Assembly: GCA_003709165.1 (NCBI GenBank)
Contig: RDRZ01000001.1
Location: 94,473 to 158,472 of the forward strand
From: Flavobacteriaceae bacterium PRS1
Lineage (GTDB): Bacteria > Bacteroidota > Bacteroidia > Flavobacteriales > Flavobacteriaceae
Direction: 5' to 3'
DNA: 64,000 nt
Made by a program: the position numbers and the translations under genes. Positions within the stretch are counted from its first letter, which is position 1. Each line of letters begins with the position of its first letter. Under the pieces are notes generated by a model that saw nothing but the letters and a program-made list of their open reading frames with translations, did no database searches and had not been told where the DNA came from. Below are positions 38,344-47,055 of the stretch, one piece after another.

Positions 38344-40199
38344 GAAAACTACTCCTCTTTTCTATTGTAATATTAGTTGGAATACTTTTTATTACGAGGT
38401 TATTTTACCTTCAAGTATCTTCAAATAAAGCTTATACTATTTATGAAGACAATGCTATACGGAAAGTTTTTCATTATCCGAAAAGAGGTTATGTTTACGA
38501 TAGGAATGGAGAATTATTGGTAGCTAATCAACCATCTTATGATGTTATGATTATTCCTCGAGAAGTAAAATATATAGACACGCTTGAGTTTTGTTCACTT
38601 TTAAAAATTACCAAAGAAGATTATATAAAAACCTACAATAAATCGTATCGCTATTCGCCACGACTACCTTCTGTTTTTTTAGCGCATCTTTCAAAAGAAG
38701 ATTATGCTTTTCTTTCAGAAAAAATGCGAAAATACAAAGGGTTTTATATCCAAAAACGTTCGCTTAGAGATTATCAAACCTCTATTGGAGCAAATGTTTT
38801 AGGATTTATTGCCGAAGCTAACCAAAGAGACATAAAAAAAGATCCTTATTACAAAATGGGAGACCTTATTGGAAAGCAAGGTGTGGAGATTTCTTATGAA
38901 AAGGTGTTACGTGGTATTAAAGGAGTGAAGTTTATTCAGAAAGACAGGTTTAATCGTGATATTAGTTCCTACAAAAATGGTGATTTTGATATCATTCCAA
39001 TACCTGGAAAAGACATCACTATAACTATTGACGCTAAGCTTCAGGCTTATGGAGAACTTTTAATGCAAAACAAAATGGGTGGCATTGTAGCTATTGAACC
39101 CAGTACGGGAGAAATATTAAGTTTAGTGTCTGCTCCTTCATATAATCCCAACCTTTTAGTAGGCAGAAAACGTTCAGCAAACTATACCAAACTGCATAAT
39201 GATTCCATACATCTACCTTTAATTGATAAAGGCTTATTACGAATGCACGAACCTGGTTCTCCTTTTAAATCTTTAATTGCTTTAGCGGCACTTCAAGAGG
39301 GCGTTATAGACCTAACCACAACCATAACGTGTACAGGCGAATATCATTATGGTGGCAAACGTACAATACGCTGTCATTGTGGTACTGGAAGACGAAACTT
39401 AAATAGCGGTATTTCTCAATCTTGTAACTCTTATTTCGCAACTACATACAGAAAAACCATTGATAAATATGATGATGCCAGTCATGCCATGGATGCTTGG
39501 AGCAATCATATTAAAAGTTTTGGTCTTGGAGATTATTTGAATAACGATTTATCAGTAGGCAAAAAAGGAAACATTCCTAATGGTGCTTATTACGACAAGT
39601 GGTATCCAGATTTTAAATGGGGTTCTACTACAACTATTTCTAATGCTATTGGGCAAGGTGAAATCTTGGTTACACCAATTCAATTAGCAAACGTTATGGC
39701 AGCCATTGCCAACAGAGGGTTTTATTATACGCCTCATATTATTAAGGACATTGAAGGGGTCTCAATTCCTGAAAAATACAAAACACTTCATCAAACAACT
39801 ATTGACAAACGACATTTCGAACCTGTTATACAAGGACTTTATGACGTATATAATGAAGGTACTGCATGGTTTTTAAAAGTTCCGGGGATTGAAATTTGTG
39901 GCAAAACCGGAACTGCCGAAAATTTTATAAAAATTGATGGTAAGCGAACACAATTAACCGACCATTCTATTTTTGTTGCTTTTGCGCCAAAAGAAAACCC
40001 GAAAATTGCCATTGCTGTTTTGGTTGAAAATGGTTATTTTGGAGCTCGTTGGGCTGGACGTATTGCAAGTTTGATGATAGAGAAATACATAAAAGGAGAT
40101 GTTACATTAAAACAAATGGAACAACTCGTTCTCAATAAAAGCTTAGAAGAAGAATACCTAAAACCTTATAGTGGAAAACCTTTTAAGATTAACCAATAA
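38340..40199 (+). CDS. mrdA: Penicillin-binding protein 2 (elongasome transpeptidase)
   Basis: The 619-residue protein has an N-terminal anchor (LFSIVILVGILFITRLFYL), a dimerisation domain (VFHYPKRGYVYDRNGELL) and a transpeptidase domain with all three active-site motifs: SPFK (about 307, nucleophile Ser), SCN (about 361) and KTG in CGKTGTAEN (about 522). It cross-links peptidoglycan during elongation in complex with RodA, encoded next. Confidence 0.95.
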   Translation: MRKLLLFSIVILVGILFITRLFYLQVSSNKAYTIYEDNAIRKVFHYPKRGYVYDRNGELLVANQPSYDVMIIPREVKYIDTLEFCSLLKITKEDYIKTYNKSYRYSPRLPSVFLAHLSKEDYAFLSEKMRKYKGFYIQKRSLRDYQTSIGANVLGFIAEANQRDIKKDPYYKMGDLIGKQGVEISYEKVLRGIKGVKFIQKDRFNRDISSYKNGDFDIIPIPGKDITITIDAKLQAYGELLMQNKMGGIVAIEPSTGEILSLVSAPSYNPNLLVGRKRSANYTKLHNDSIHLPLIDKGLLRMHEPGSPFKSLIALAALQEGVIDLTTTITCTGEYHYGGKRTIRCHCGTGRRNLNSGISQSCNSYFATTYRKTIDKYDDASHAMDAWSNHIKSFGLGDYLNNDLSVGKKGNIPNGAYYDKWYPDFKWGSTTTISNAIGQGEILVTPIQLANVMAAIANRGFYYTPHIIKDIEGVSIPEKYKTLHQTTIDKRHFEPVIQGLYDVYNEGTAWFLKVPGIEICGKTGTAENFIKIDGKRTQLTDHSIFVAFAPKENPKIAIAVLVENGYFGARWAGRIASLMIEKYIKGDVTLKQMEQLVLNKSLEEEYLKPYSGKPFKINQ

Positions 40200-41480
40200 A
40201 TGAATTTAAGCAGAAACAGAGGGTTTAAAGTTGATTGGATTACCATAATCCTTTTTATGTTACTTGTTGGTTTTGGCTGGATAAATATCTTTTCAGCTTC
40301 ACTTTCGGGAGAGGTTACAAGTTACTTTGATTTTAGTCAACCTTATGGTAAACAACTTGTTTTTATTATGTTCTCTTTAGCTTTAATTATTTTAGTTTTT
40401 TCTCTTGAAGCCAAAATTTACAAACGCTTTGCGAGTATTATTTATTTGGTTTCCATACTGTCACTTATTGGCTTATTTATTTTCGGGAAAACAGTTTCAG
40501 GAGCAACTTCGTGGTATGCCATTGGTGGCATAACCATCCAGCCAAGCGAATTTGCCAAAGTAGCCACTGTATTGGCAGTCGCAAAATACATAAGTGATAT
40601 ACAAACCAATATTAAAACAATAAAAGACCAATTAAAAACTGTTTTAATTATTAGTATTCCAGCACTATTAATCTTATTGCAAAACGATGCAGGAAGCACC
40701 ATAGTTTATGCTTCATTCTTTTTTGTGTTTTATAGAGAAGGTATTCCACATATTTATTTATTAATAGGGTTTGGACTATTAATTTTAGGAATTTCTTCAC
40801 TCAAGTTTTTGGCTTTACCAACATCTGTTGTGGTTGCTGTATTAATTTTTATACATCATTTTTTTATAAAGAAAAAAAAGCGATCTATCCTCAACCCTAT
40901 CGCTATTGCTTTAGTATGTGCTATGTTTTCTTTTGGAATCCAATTTTTTTACACAACTATTTTACAGCCTCACCAACAAGATAGAATAAGTTTATGGTTA
41001 CGCTTGGAAAAAGATCCTGAAAAGCTTGAAAGCCTTAAGCGTACAATTTTATATAACCTTAACGAATCTGAAAAAGCCATAAGTTCGGGAGGTTTTACAG
41101 GAAAAGGATTTCTGGAAGGTACTCGCACTATAGGAAAGTTTGTACCTGAACAACATACCGATTATATATTCAGTACAGTTGGCGAAGAATGGGGATTTCT
41201 TGGGAGTACTTTTGTAGTCCTTTTATTTGTGCTTTTAATACTTCGGGTTTTATATATTGCCGAATTACAAAAATCTCAGTTTAGCCGGGTTTATGGTTAT
41301 GGCGTAGCATCCATTTTATTCTTCCATTTTATGATAAATATAGGCATGGTTATGGGTTTAATACCAACCATAGGGATTCCGCTACCATTCTTTAGCTATG
41401 GTGGCTCCGGGCTTTGGGGTTTTACTTTACTCCTCTTTATTTTTATTAAATTAGATTCGAATAGAATCAATGAATGGTAA
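40200..41480 (+). CDS. rodA: Rod-shape-determining protein RodA (SEDS glycosyltransferase)
   Basis: A 426-residue protein with about ten membrane helices and SEDS landmarks: TIQPSEFAKVATVLAVAKYI at about 117, EQHTDYIFSTVGEEWGFLG at about 317 containing the conserved Asp, and IPLPFFSYGGSGLWGF near the end. RodA polymerises glycan strands. It starts one base after the PBP2 stop. Its tail converges with the aminotransferase gene, leaving only a 3-bp gap with no terminator. Confidence 0.96.
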   Translation: MNLSRNRGFKVDWITIILFMLLVGFGWINIFSASLSGEVTSYFDFSQPYGKQLVFIMFSLALIILVFSLEAKIYKRFASIIYLVSILSLIGLFIFGKTVSGATSWYAIGGITIQPSEFAKVATVLAVAKYISDIQTNIKTIKDQLKTVLIISIPALLILLQNDAGSTIVYASFFFVFYREGIPHIYLLIGFGLLILGISSLKFLALPTSVVVAVLIFIHHFFIKKKKRSILNPIAIALVCAMFSFGIQFFYTTILQPHQQDRISLWLRLEKDPEKLESLKRTILYNLNESEKAISSGGFTGKGFLEGTRTIGKFVPEQHTDYIFSTVGEEWGFLGSTFVVLLFVLLILRVLYIAELQKSQFSRVYGYGVASILFFHFMINIGMVMGLIPTIGIPLPFFSYGGSGLWGFTLLLFIFIKLDSNRINEW

Positions 41481-41483
41481 ACT

Positions 41484-42746
41484 TTATGAAGCCATTTCTT
41501 TTAAAGCATTTACAAATACATCTAACTCCTCGGTAAGTGTAAAAACATTTGGAGAAATTCGGCATCCTTTTACGTTGGCATAATCGATAGCAACCGTAAA
41601 GATTTTATAATCGTCCATTAAACGCTTTGCAAATTCAGCAGGTTTCATATTTTTTATTCCAACATTAGCAATACCACAAGCTCTATGAGATTCTTTCGGA
41701 GTATTGACAATAATATTTGGATGGTTTCGAACTTGAGACGACCAATATTCCTGTAAATATCGCAGTCGTGATTCTTTACGTTCAGCGCCAAGCATATTAT
41801 AATAATCTATAGCATTTTCAATACTTAGGTCATGATACACAGGATGTGTGCCTGTATGATTTAATCTGGATATATCTCCAGGTTCCCGATTAAATTCAGC
41901 AAAAATTGGCCATAATGTATCGATATGCTTATCGTTTACATATAATAACCCTGTACCTAATGGAACGGCTAACCATTTATGTAAACTCGATCCGTAATAA
42001 TCACATCCTAAATCTTCGATATTAAATTTAAAATGACCAACGCAATGCGCTCCATCTACCATAACTTGAACACCTCTTTTATGTGCCATCTGGCATATTT
42101 TTTTTATTGGAAGAATATGTCCCGTAATATTAATCATATGGCACACCATAAGTAATTTTGTATTAGGTGTTATAGCATTGGCATAAAGGTTTACAATCTC
42201 TTCATCAGATTTTGGATGATTAGGTACAGAAACTATTTTATTTACCATCCCAAAACGTTTTGAAACTTGTTCGAACATAATTTTCATTGCTCCATAATCT
42301 TGTTCAGCAAAAATAGCTTCATCGCCTTTTTTCCAAGGAAATCCTTTAATAACCATATCTAAAGATTCGGTTGTATTTCTTGTAATAATTACATTTTTAG
42401 AAGTACAACCAATAACCTGTGCCAGTTTTTGTGTCATGCGTTTTTTATTGTCCCATTGTACAGTTCTCATATAATATGAACCTTCGTAATTCACCATTTT
42501 TGCATGTTCAATCATTCCATTAAGTGTTTGTTGCGGAATGATATTGTAGTAACCACTTTCCAGATTAATATAGTCGGGCTTTAGTTTATAATCCTGTCTT
42601 ATTTTTAACCAGAAATCTTCGGTTGATGAAAGTTTATCGACTGGTAAATATTCAAATTCCTGAAGCCAAGTTTCTAAAGCACTTACCGAAAAAGGTGTTG
42701 ATAGAGCAGCCAGGCTTAATGTTTTAATAAAGTCTCTTTTTTTCAT
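41484..42746 (-). CDS. Class V aminotransferase (isopenicillin-N epimerase / cysteine desulfurase-like), exported
   Basis: The 420-residue PLP enzyme contains the cofactor Lys in GSSLHKWLAVPLGTGLLYV (about 250), a DGAHCVGHF motif (about 230) and TRNTTESLDMV near the start of the fold. The N-terminus MKKRDFIKTLSLAALSTPF looks like a Tat-like signal of the 'RDFIK' kind, so the protein may be exported folded. The reaction cannot be assigned. It is the last chromosomal gene before the accessory island. Confidence 0.8.
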   Translation of the reverse strand: MKKRDFIKTLSLAALSTPFSVSALETWLQEFEYLPVDKLSSTEDFWLKIRQDYKLKPDYINLESGYYNIIPQQTLNGMIEHAKMVNYEGSYYMRTVQWDNKKRMTQKLAQVIGCTSKNVIITRNTTESLDMVIKGFPWKKGDEAIFAEQDYGAMKIMFEQVSKRFGMVNKIVSVPNHPKSDEEIVNLYANAITPNTKLLMVCHMINITGHILPIKKICQMAHKRGVQVMVDGAHCVGHFKFNIEDLGCDYYGSSLHKWLAVPLGTGLLYVNDKHIDTLWPIFAEFNREPGDISRLNHTGTHPVYHDLSIENAIDYYNMLGAERKESRLRYLQEYWSSQVRNHPNIIVNTPKESHRACGIANVGIKNMKPAEFAKRLMDDYKIFTVAIDYANVKGCRISPNVFTLTEELDVFVNALKEMAS

Positions 42747-42989
42747 GTGTATAAATTTTATTTTTTAGCTGAACACATACTGTTCGCTATTAATCATTCC
42801 CTTTAGTGATAAACTTTTAGCATGCTCGTTTCATAATGGTTGGTTGTTTTTCTAAAGATAGCGTTTTTTGAACTAAAAAATATTCAGATTCATAACAATG
42901 TAATGTTTCAAAGAAAATATATAGGTTTTAAAAGAAATACGGTGCTACGAAACTTATTTTAGTTATCTTTAAACTATAATCTATTTAAA

Positions 42990-44441
42990 TTGAGTAAATT
43001 ACCTTTAATAACGTTATCGAAAAAATTTCATAGAAACGAACATCAAATATTGATAGAGTTCGATTATAATCTTATACTTATTAATATTGTTAAACAAATT
43101 TCGTATACCAGATGGAGTTCCAGTTTAAAAAGTTGGTATATAAGAAATAACCCTAATAATTTAAAATAAATTTTTTCTGCCTTTAAAGGGCACACTTATA
43201 TAAATAGCCAAAATTTATATAAAAAAGCAATGAAAAAGTCTAGGCTTTACACCAAGCGTATTCGTGTTTTATCAGAAGAGAACAAAACTGTTTTAAATAA
43301 TTTTTATAAGTATTTAAAAGGAAAACGTTACAGTATAAGTACTATAAGAATTTATACTTTTTTTGTTGCAGATTTTATTGAATATCATAATAGCAGGACT
43401 ATAGAATCATTAACAAACAAAGATGTAGAATTATTTGTAGAGAATAGTTTTATTAAACGAGGTTATTCTATAAACCTGAGCTCGACCTAAGATTTAATTT
43501 ACAGAATACAAAGAAAAGGTAAGATTTGAAATGTGAAATTTGAAGGAATATCTAGATATTTTAAAAGTTTCACATAAAAAAGATTATTTTTCTTTGTATT
43601 TCCTTTGGATTTAGTGAATTTTCCTCAATTCTCGTCAAATTTTCTCAAATTAACCAGTTGGTCTTTCAAAAATCTGACTTCGAATTGAATAAAAATTCAT
43701 CTAAACTGTAAACAGATATTAGGTCGAACTCAGGTTATAAGTACGCATCGGCAATTTGTAAGTGCAATTAAACTTTTTGCTAATTTTAAACCTGAATGCA
43801 ATATTGATAATTTAAATCTACAACGCCCAAAAAAGTCTATTAAATTACCAAATGTTTTGTCTCAAGAAGAGATTATAGATTTAATACGATGTACACAAAA
43901 CTTAAAACACAGAGCTATTATTGCATTATTATATTCTTGTGGATTAAGAGTAAGTGAATTAATAAATTTAAAGTTAACAAATATAAATATTGACAGAAAG
44001 CAACTATTTATTGAAAACAGTAAAGGCAGAAAAGATCGTTATGTTAGTTTTGCTAACAGCTTTATTCCGATTCTCAATAATTATTTTTTAAGTTATAGAC
44101 CCAAGTATTATTTTGTTGAAGGTGTAAAAGACAAAAAATATAGTGCAGAAAGTATTAGGCAATTCATAAAACGAAATTGCAAATTAGCGCAAATTCACAA
44201 ACCTGTTACACCACATACCTTAAGGCATAGTTACGCTACTCATTTACTTGAAAATGGTGTTGATGTTCGTTATATACAATCGTTATTGGGTCATGCAAGA
44301 CCAGAAACTACAATGATTTATACACATATAAGAAGAAAATATTTAATGCAAATTTCAAATCCTTTAGATACTGCTTTATTAAAAACAAGAAACGCGGATA
44401 AAACCAATACAAACATTCTGTTATCCCGAAACTATAAATGA
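42990..44441 (+). pseudogene. Integron-like tyrosine recombinase, inactivated by a nonsense codon and a MITE
   Basis: One frame can be followed from TTG 42990 (LSKLPLITLSKKFHRNEHQI) to TAA 44441. It is broken twice. TAA at 43167-43169 replaces what should be Leu in NLK-x-IFSAFKG. A 264-bp element at 43473-43736 plus an ATA duplication interrupts YSI/STHRQF. Without them it would be about 394 residues: an extra N-terminal domain, a SAM-like core-binding domain (KRYSISTIRIYTFFVADFI) and a catalytic domain with Arg in CGLRVSEL, HTLRHSYATHLLE, LGHA and Tyr in MIYTHI. STHRQ, PHTLRHS, TTMIYTH and a following NPLD resemble integron integrases, but I see no IntI-specific insertion before the HxxR box. 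It is co-oriented with the cassettes downstream. Confidence 0.85.
43473..43736. mobile_element. 264-bp MITE with 18-bp terminal inverted repeats inside the recombinase gene
   Basis: Left end AACCTGAGCTCGACCTAA and right end TTAGGTCGAACTCAGGTT are inverted repeats with one mismatch. The element is flanked by the direct repeat ATA (43470-43472 and 43737-43739). Removing the element and one ATA restores the recombinase frame exactly (Tyr-Ser-Ile-Ser-Thr-His-Arg). It encodes nothing, so it must have been moved by a transposase elsewhere. Confidence 0.9.
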
Positions 44442-44460
44442 TAAATCCATATATTTGTTT

Positions 44461-44480
44461 GGATATAACGAGTTACCTGC
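44461..44480 (+). other. attI-like junction at the recombinase end of the array
   Basis: AACGAG^TTACCTGC: the crossover G is 44472, and the first cassette starts with TTACCTGC at 44473. The reverse complement, GCAGGTAA, is found at 50625-50632 as the left box of that cassette's 3' site. The junction is 31 bp after the recombinase stop, where an attachment site is expected when the recombinase points toward the cassettes. Confidence 0.65.
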
Positions 44481-44694
44481 AAGGCTGAAAAAAATAGATA
44501 GAGTACAAATATTGAAAAGAAAAATAGACCAAATAAATAAACAATTGACTGACTGGGAAGATTTTGTTTTTGCCGACCCGCAATTAAATGAAGCCAACGC
44601 ACATTGCACACATTTGCAAATCGCACAAGCCGACCCACAGTCCGAAATTTGCAAAAGAGTGCAATTTCTTCCACCAACACTCAATTAGACCTTA

Positions 44695-45117
44695 ATGACA
44701 GATGTACATGATATAGAAACCAGAAGCTTTAACATGTCAATGATTAAAGGAAAAAACACAAAACCTGAAATAGTAGTGAGGAAATTCCTTTTTCAGAATG
44801 GTTTTAGGTATCGCTTGAATTATTCAAAACTACCAGGGAAACCAGATATTGTTCTTCCTAAGTACAAAACAGTAATATTTGTCAATGGTTGTTTCTGGCA
44901 TGGACATGAAGAATGTAAATATTATGTTGTTCCAAAGACAAGGACTAAATGGTGGTTAAACAAAATAAATGAAACAAAAAAACGAGATAAAACTAAGGCT
45001 GTGAAATTAAAGGAACTAGGATGGAAAATACAAGTTATTTGGGAGTGCGAGTTAAAACCAGTAAATGTAGAGGAAACATTAAATGATTTGTTATTTAAAT
45101 TAATGGAAGAAAATTAA
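44695..45117 (+). CDS. vsr: Vsr-family (very short patch repair type) DNA endonuclease
   Basis: The 140-residue protein has the family pattern: RSFNMSMIKGKNTKPEIVVRK at the start, KLPGKPDIVLPKYKTVIFV with the catalytic Asp, NGCFWHGHEECKYY with Cys and His ligands, then TKWWLNKINETKKRDK. Vsr proteins nick at T:G mismatches produced by deamination of 5-methylcytosine and normally accompany a C5 methyltransferase. Here the methyltransferase begins within the stop region (TAATG), so the pair is translationally coupled. In a locus without another obvious nuclease, it might also serve as the effector; that is conjecture. Confidence 0.92.
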   Translation: MTDVHDIETRSFNMSMIKGKNTKPEIVVRKFLFQNGFRYRLNYSKLPGKPDIVLPKYKTVIFVNGCFWHGHEECKYYVVPKTRTKWWLNKINETKKRDKTKAVKLKELGWKIQVIWECELKPVNVEETLNDLLFKLMEEN

Positions 45118-46742
45118 TGAGTATACCAGTAATAGATATATTTGCAGGACCCGGAGGTTTAGGAGAGGGATTTACATCATTGCTTGATGAGGATGGTAAC
45201 AGAATTTTTAATATTAAGTTGTCTATCGAAAAAGATGAACATGCTCACCAAACACTCAGATTAAGAAGCTTTTATAGGCAATTTAAGAAAGATAATGTTC
45301 CTGATATTTATTATTCTTATATCAAAGAGAATAATAGGAAATTACAAGAAGCAATACTTAAGAAAATACAAACCGATTATCCTGATGAATGGAAGAAAGC
45401 TGAAAAAGAAGCATGGCATTTCGAATTACCATTTGAATTGGAAAAAAAGAAACGAAACGGAAAAGAATATACAATTGGATACACGCCTAAACAGATAATT
45501 GGAAAACATAAGGAATTAGATGAAAAGATAAAAGACTGTTTGCCAGAAAATAGGGACTTTTTACTAATAGGTGGGCCTCCTTGTCAAGCATACTCTTTAG
45601 TAGGTCGTTCCAGAAACCAAGGAATTTCAAATGATGATCATAGAGTACACTTGTATAAAGAATATCTGAGAATTATTGCAAAACATCATCCTGCAGTATT
45701 CGTAATGGAAAATGTTAAGGGACTTCTTTCAGCTAAAGTTGAAGGAGAAAAGGTATTTAACTTAATTAGAAAAGACTTACAAAATCCTGGTTCTGTATTT
45801 TCCGGTCTTAACTCTCCAAAATATAAAATCTATTCATTTGTTAATAAACCTGATGATTATGATGAAAATGGTTTTCCTGTTTATTTTGATAATAAGAAGT
45901 ATTTAATAAAAACAGAGAAATATCAAATCCCTCAAAAACGACACCGTGTAATTCTTTTAGGTATAAGAGAAGATATTGTAGTTGAATCTACAGGAGTAAT
46001 CGAACCGCAGGAAGAAATTAACCTAAGGACAGTAATCGATAATTTGCCACCCTTAAGAAGTGGAATTGGTAGAGAGATTTCGGGGGAAAATGAAAAAGGA
46101 AACCATATATATTCTAAAATTGAAAATACTCAAAAAAATTGGGAAACAGCAGTATCTGAATCCTTCAACAATTTAAGAAACATATTTACAGAACTGAATT
46201 TTGAAAGAGAAATTGAATTTCCTAGTTCAGAAGGAGCAAATTTTCTTGAGTTTAATTTAGTTGACAATACAAATCCACTTTATAACAAGTGGTTTAGAGA
46301 TGAAAAACTAAATGGGGTCCTTAATCATGAAACAAGAACACACCTAAGGGAAGATTTATGCAGATATCTTTTCTCTTCACTTTGGCGTAAACAAAAAGGT
46401 GATTTCCCTAAACTGAGAGATTATCCGGATTGGTTACTTCCAAAACATAAAAATGCAAAGAGTGGAAAATTTGCAGACAGATTCAGGACCCAGCGGCCTG
46501 ATGAACCTGCAACAACTGTTACCAGTCATATTTCTAAGGATGGGCATTATTTTATACATTACGATTCAGTTCAATGTAGAAGTTTAACAGTACGTGAAGC
46601 TGCGAGGATTCAAACTTTCCCTGATAATTATTATTTCTGCGGAAGTAGAACGCACCAATATCATCAGGTTGGCAATGCTGTACCTCCATTTCTAGCTATA
46701 CAGATTGCTAAAATTGTATATGAAATATTTCGTCATATATAA
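45117..46742 (+). CDS. DNA (cytosine-5-)-methyltransferase
   Basis: The 541-residue enzyme has all main C5-MTase motifs: I DIFAGPGGLGEGF (residues 6-18), IV GGPPCQAYSLVGRSR with the catalytic Cys (about 160), VI MENVKG (about 198), VIII QKRHRVILLGIR (about 277), IX RPDEPATTV (about 462) and X HQVGNAVPPFLA near the end. A charged insertion of about 120 residues lies between motifs I and IV. The recognition sequence cannot be predicted. No in-frame damage is seen, so it is probably active. A second promoter follows it. Confidence 0.95.
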   Translation: MSIPVIDIFAGPGGLGEGFTSLLDEDGNRIFNIKLSIEKDEHAHQTLRLRSFYRQFKKDNVPDIYYSYIKENNRKLQEAILKKIQTDYPDEWKKAEKEAWHFELPFELEKKKRNGKEYTIGYTPKQIIGKHKELDEKIKDCLPENRDFLLIGGPPCQAYSLVGRSRNQGISNDDHRVHLYKEYLRIIAKHHPAVFVMENVKGLLSAKVEGEKVFNLIRKDLQNPGSVFSGLNSPKYKIYSFVNKPDDYDENGFPVYFDNKKYLIKTEKYQIPQKRHRVILLGIREDIVVESTGVIEPQEEINLRTVIDNLPPLRSGIGREISGENEKGNHIYSKIENTQKNWETAVSESFNNLRNIFTELNFEREIEFPSSEGANFLEFNLVDNTNPLYNKWFRDEKLNGVLNHETRTHLREDLCRYLFSSLWRKQKGDFPKLRDYPDWLLPKHKNAKSGKFADRFRTQRPDEPATTVTSHISKDGHYFIHYDSVQCRSLTVREAARIQTFPDNYYFCGSRTHQYHQVGNAVPPFLAIQIAKIVYEIFRHI

Positions 46743-46781
46743 ATAATATAAACTATATTGTAATAATATAGTATACTATTC

Positions 46782-46812
46782 TTGCATATAATTATAATAT
46801 GCGATATATTTG
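46782..46812 (+). promoter_or_regulatory. Internal promoter for the ATPase half of the defence cassette
   Basis: TTG (46782-46784), 20 bases, then TATATTTG (46805-46812) match the Bacteroidota consensus closely. Transcription would start about 10 bases before the ATG of the 74-residue protein, so the second half of the operon can be expressed apart from the methyltransferase. Confidence 0.6.
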
Positions 46813-46828
46813 CAGAAATTAAATTATT

Positions 46829-47053
46829 ATGAATGAGAAAAGACAACGATTCGAAAGAGTTGCAGGAAACAGAGTTCAGGCAATAAATGAAAAGATTGAT
46901 AGTTTAGCGAAATGTTCAAATAAAAATAACTATTCTTATTCTCAACAAGATGTAAAAAAAATGTTTTCATCAATTAAAGCAAAAGTAAAATATGCAGAAC
47001 AAAAGTTCTATGTTGAGTTGGGAGTCAAAAATGGCAATAAATTCACTTTTTAA
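46829..47053 (+). CDS. Small conserved-looking protein in the defence locus
   Basis: A 74-residue basic, helical protein. The N-terminus (RFERVAGNRVQAINEKIDSL) and centre (YSYSQQDVKKMFSSIKAKV) both look amphipathic, with no membrane segment or known catalytic motif. The family is not identified. It begins just after a good promoter and ends 2 bp before the ATPase gene, implying coupled translation and perhaps a physical partnership or regulatory role. Confidence 0.7.
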   Translation: MNEKRQRFERVAGNRVQAINEKIDSLAKCSNKNNYSYSQQDVKKMFSSIKAKVKYAEQKFYVELGVKNGNKFTF

Positions 47054-47055
47054 CT

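Noticed and set aside
44455..44688. Open frame of 77 codons between the recombinase and vsr
   Set aside because: It starts upstream of the crossover point and runs through a repeat shared with 50481-50533. A part (VQILKRKIDQINKQLTDWED) looks protein-like, but there is no start or RBS to support it.
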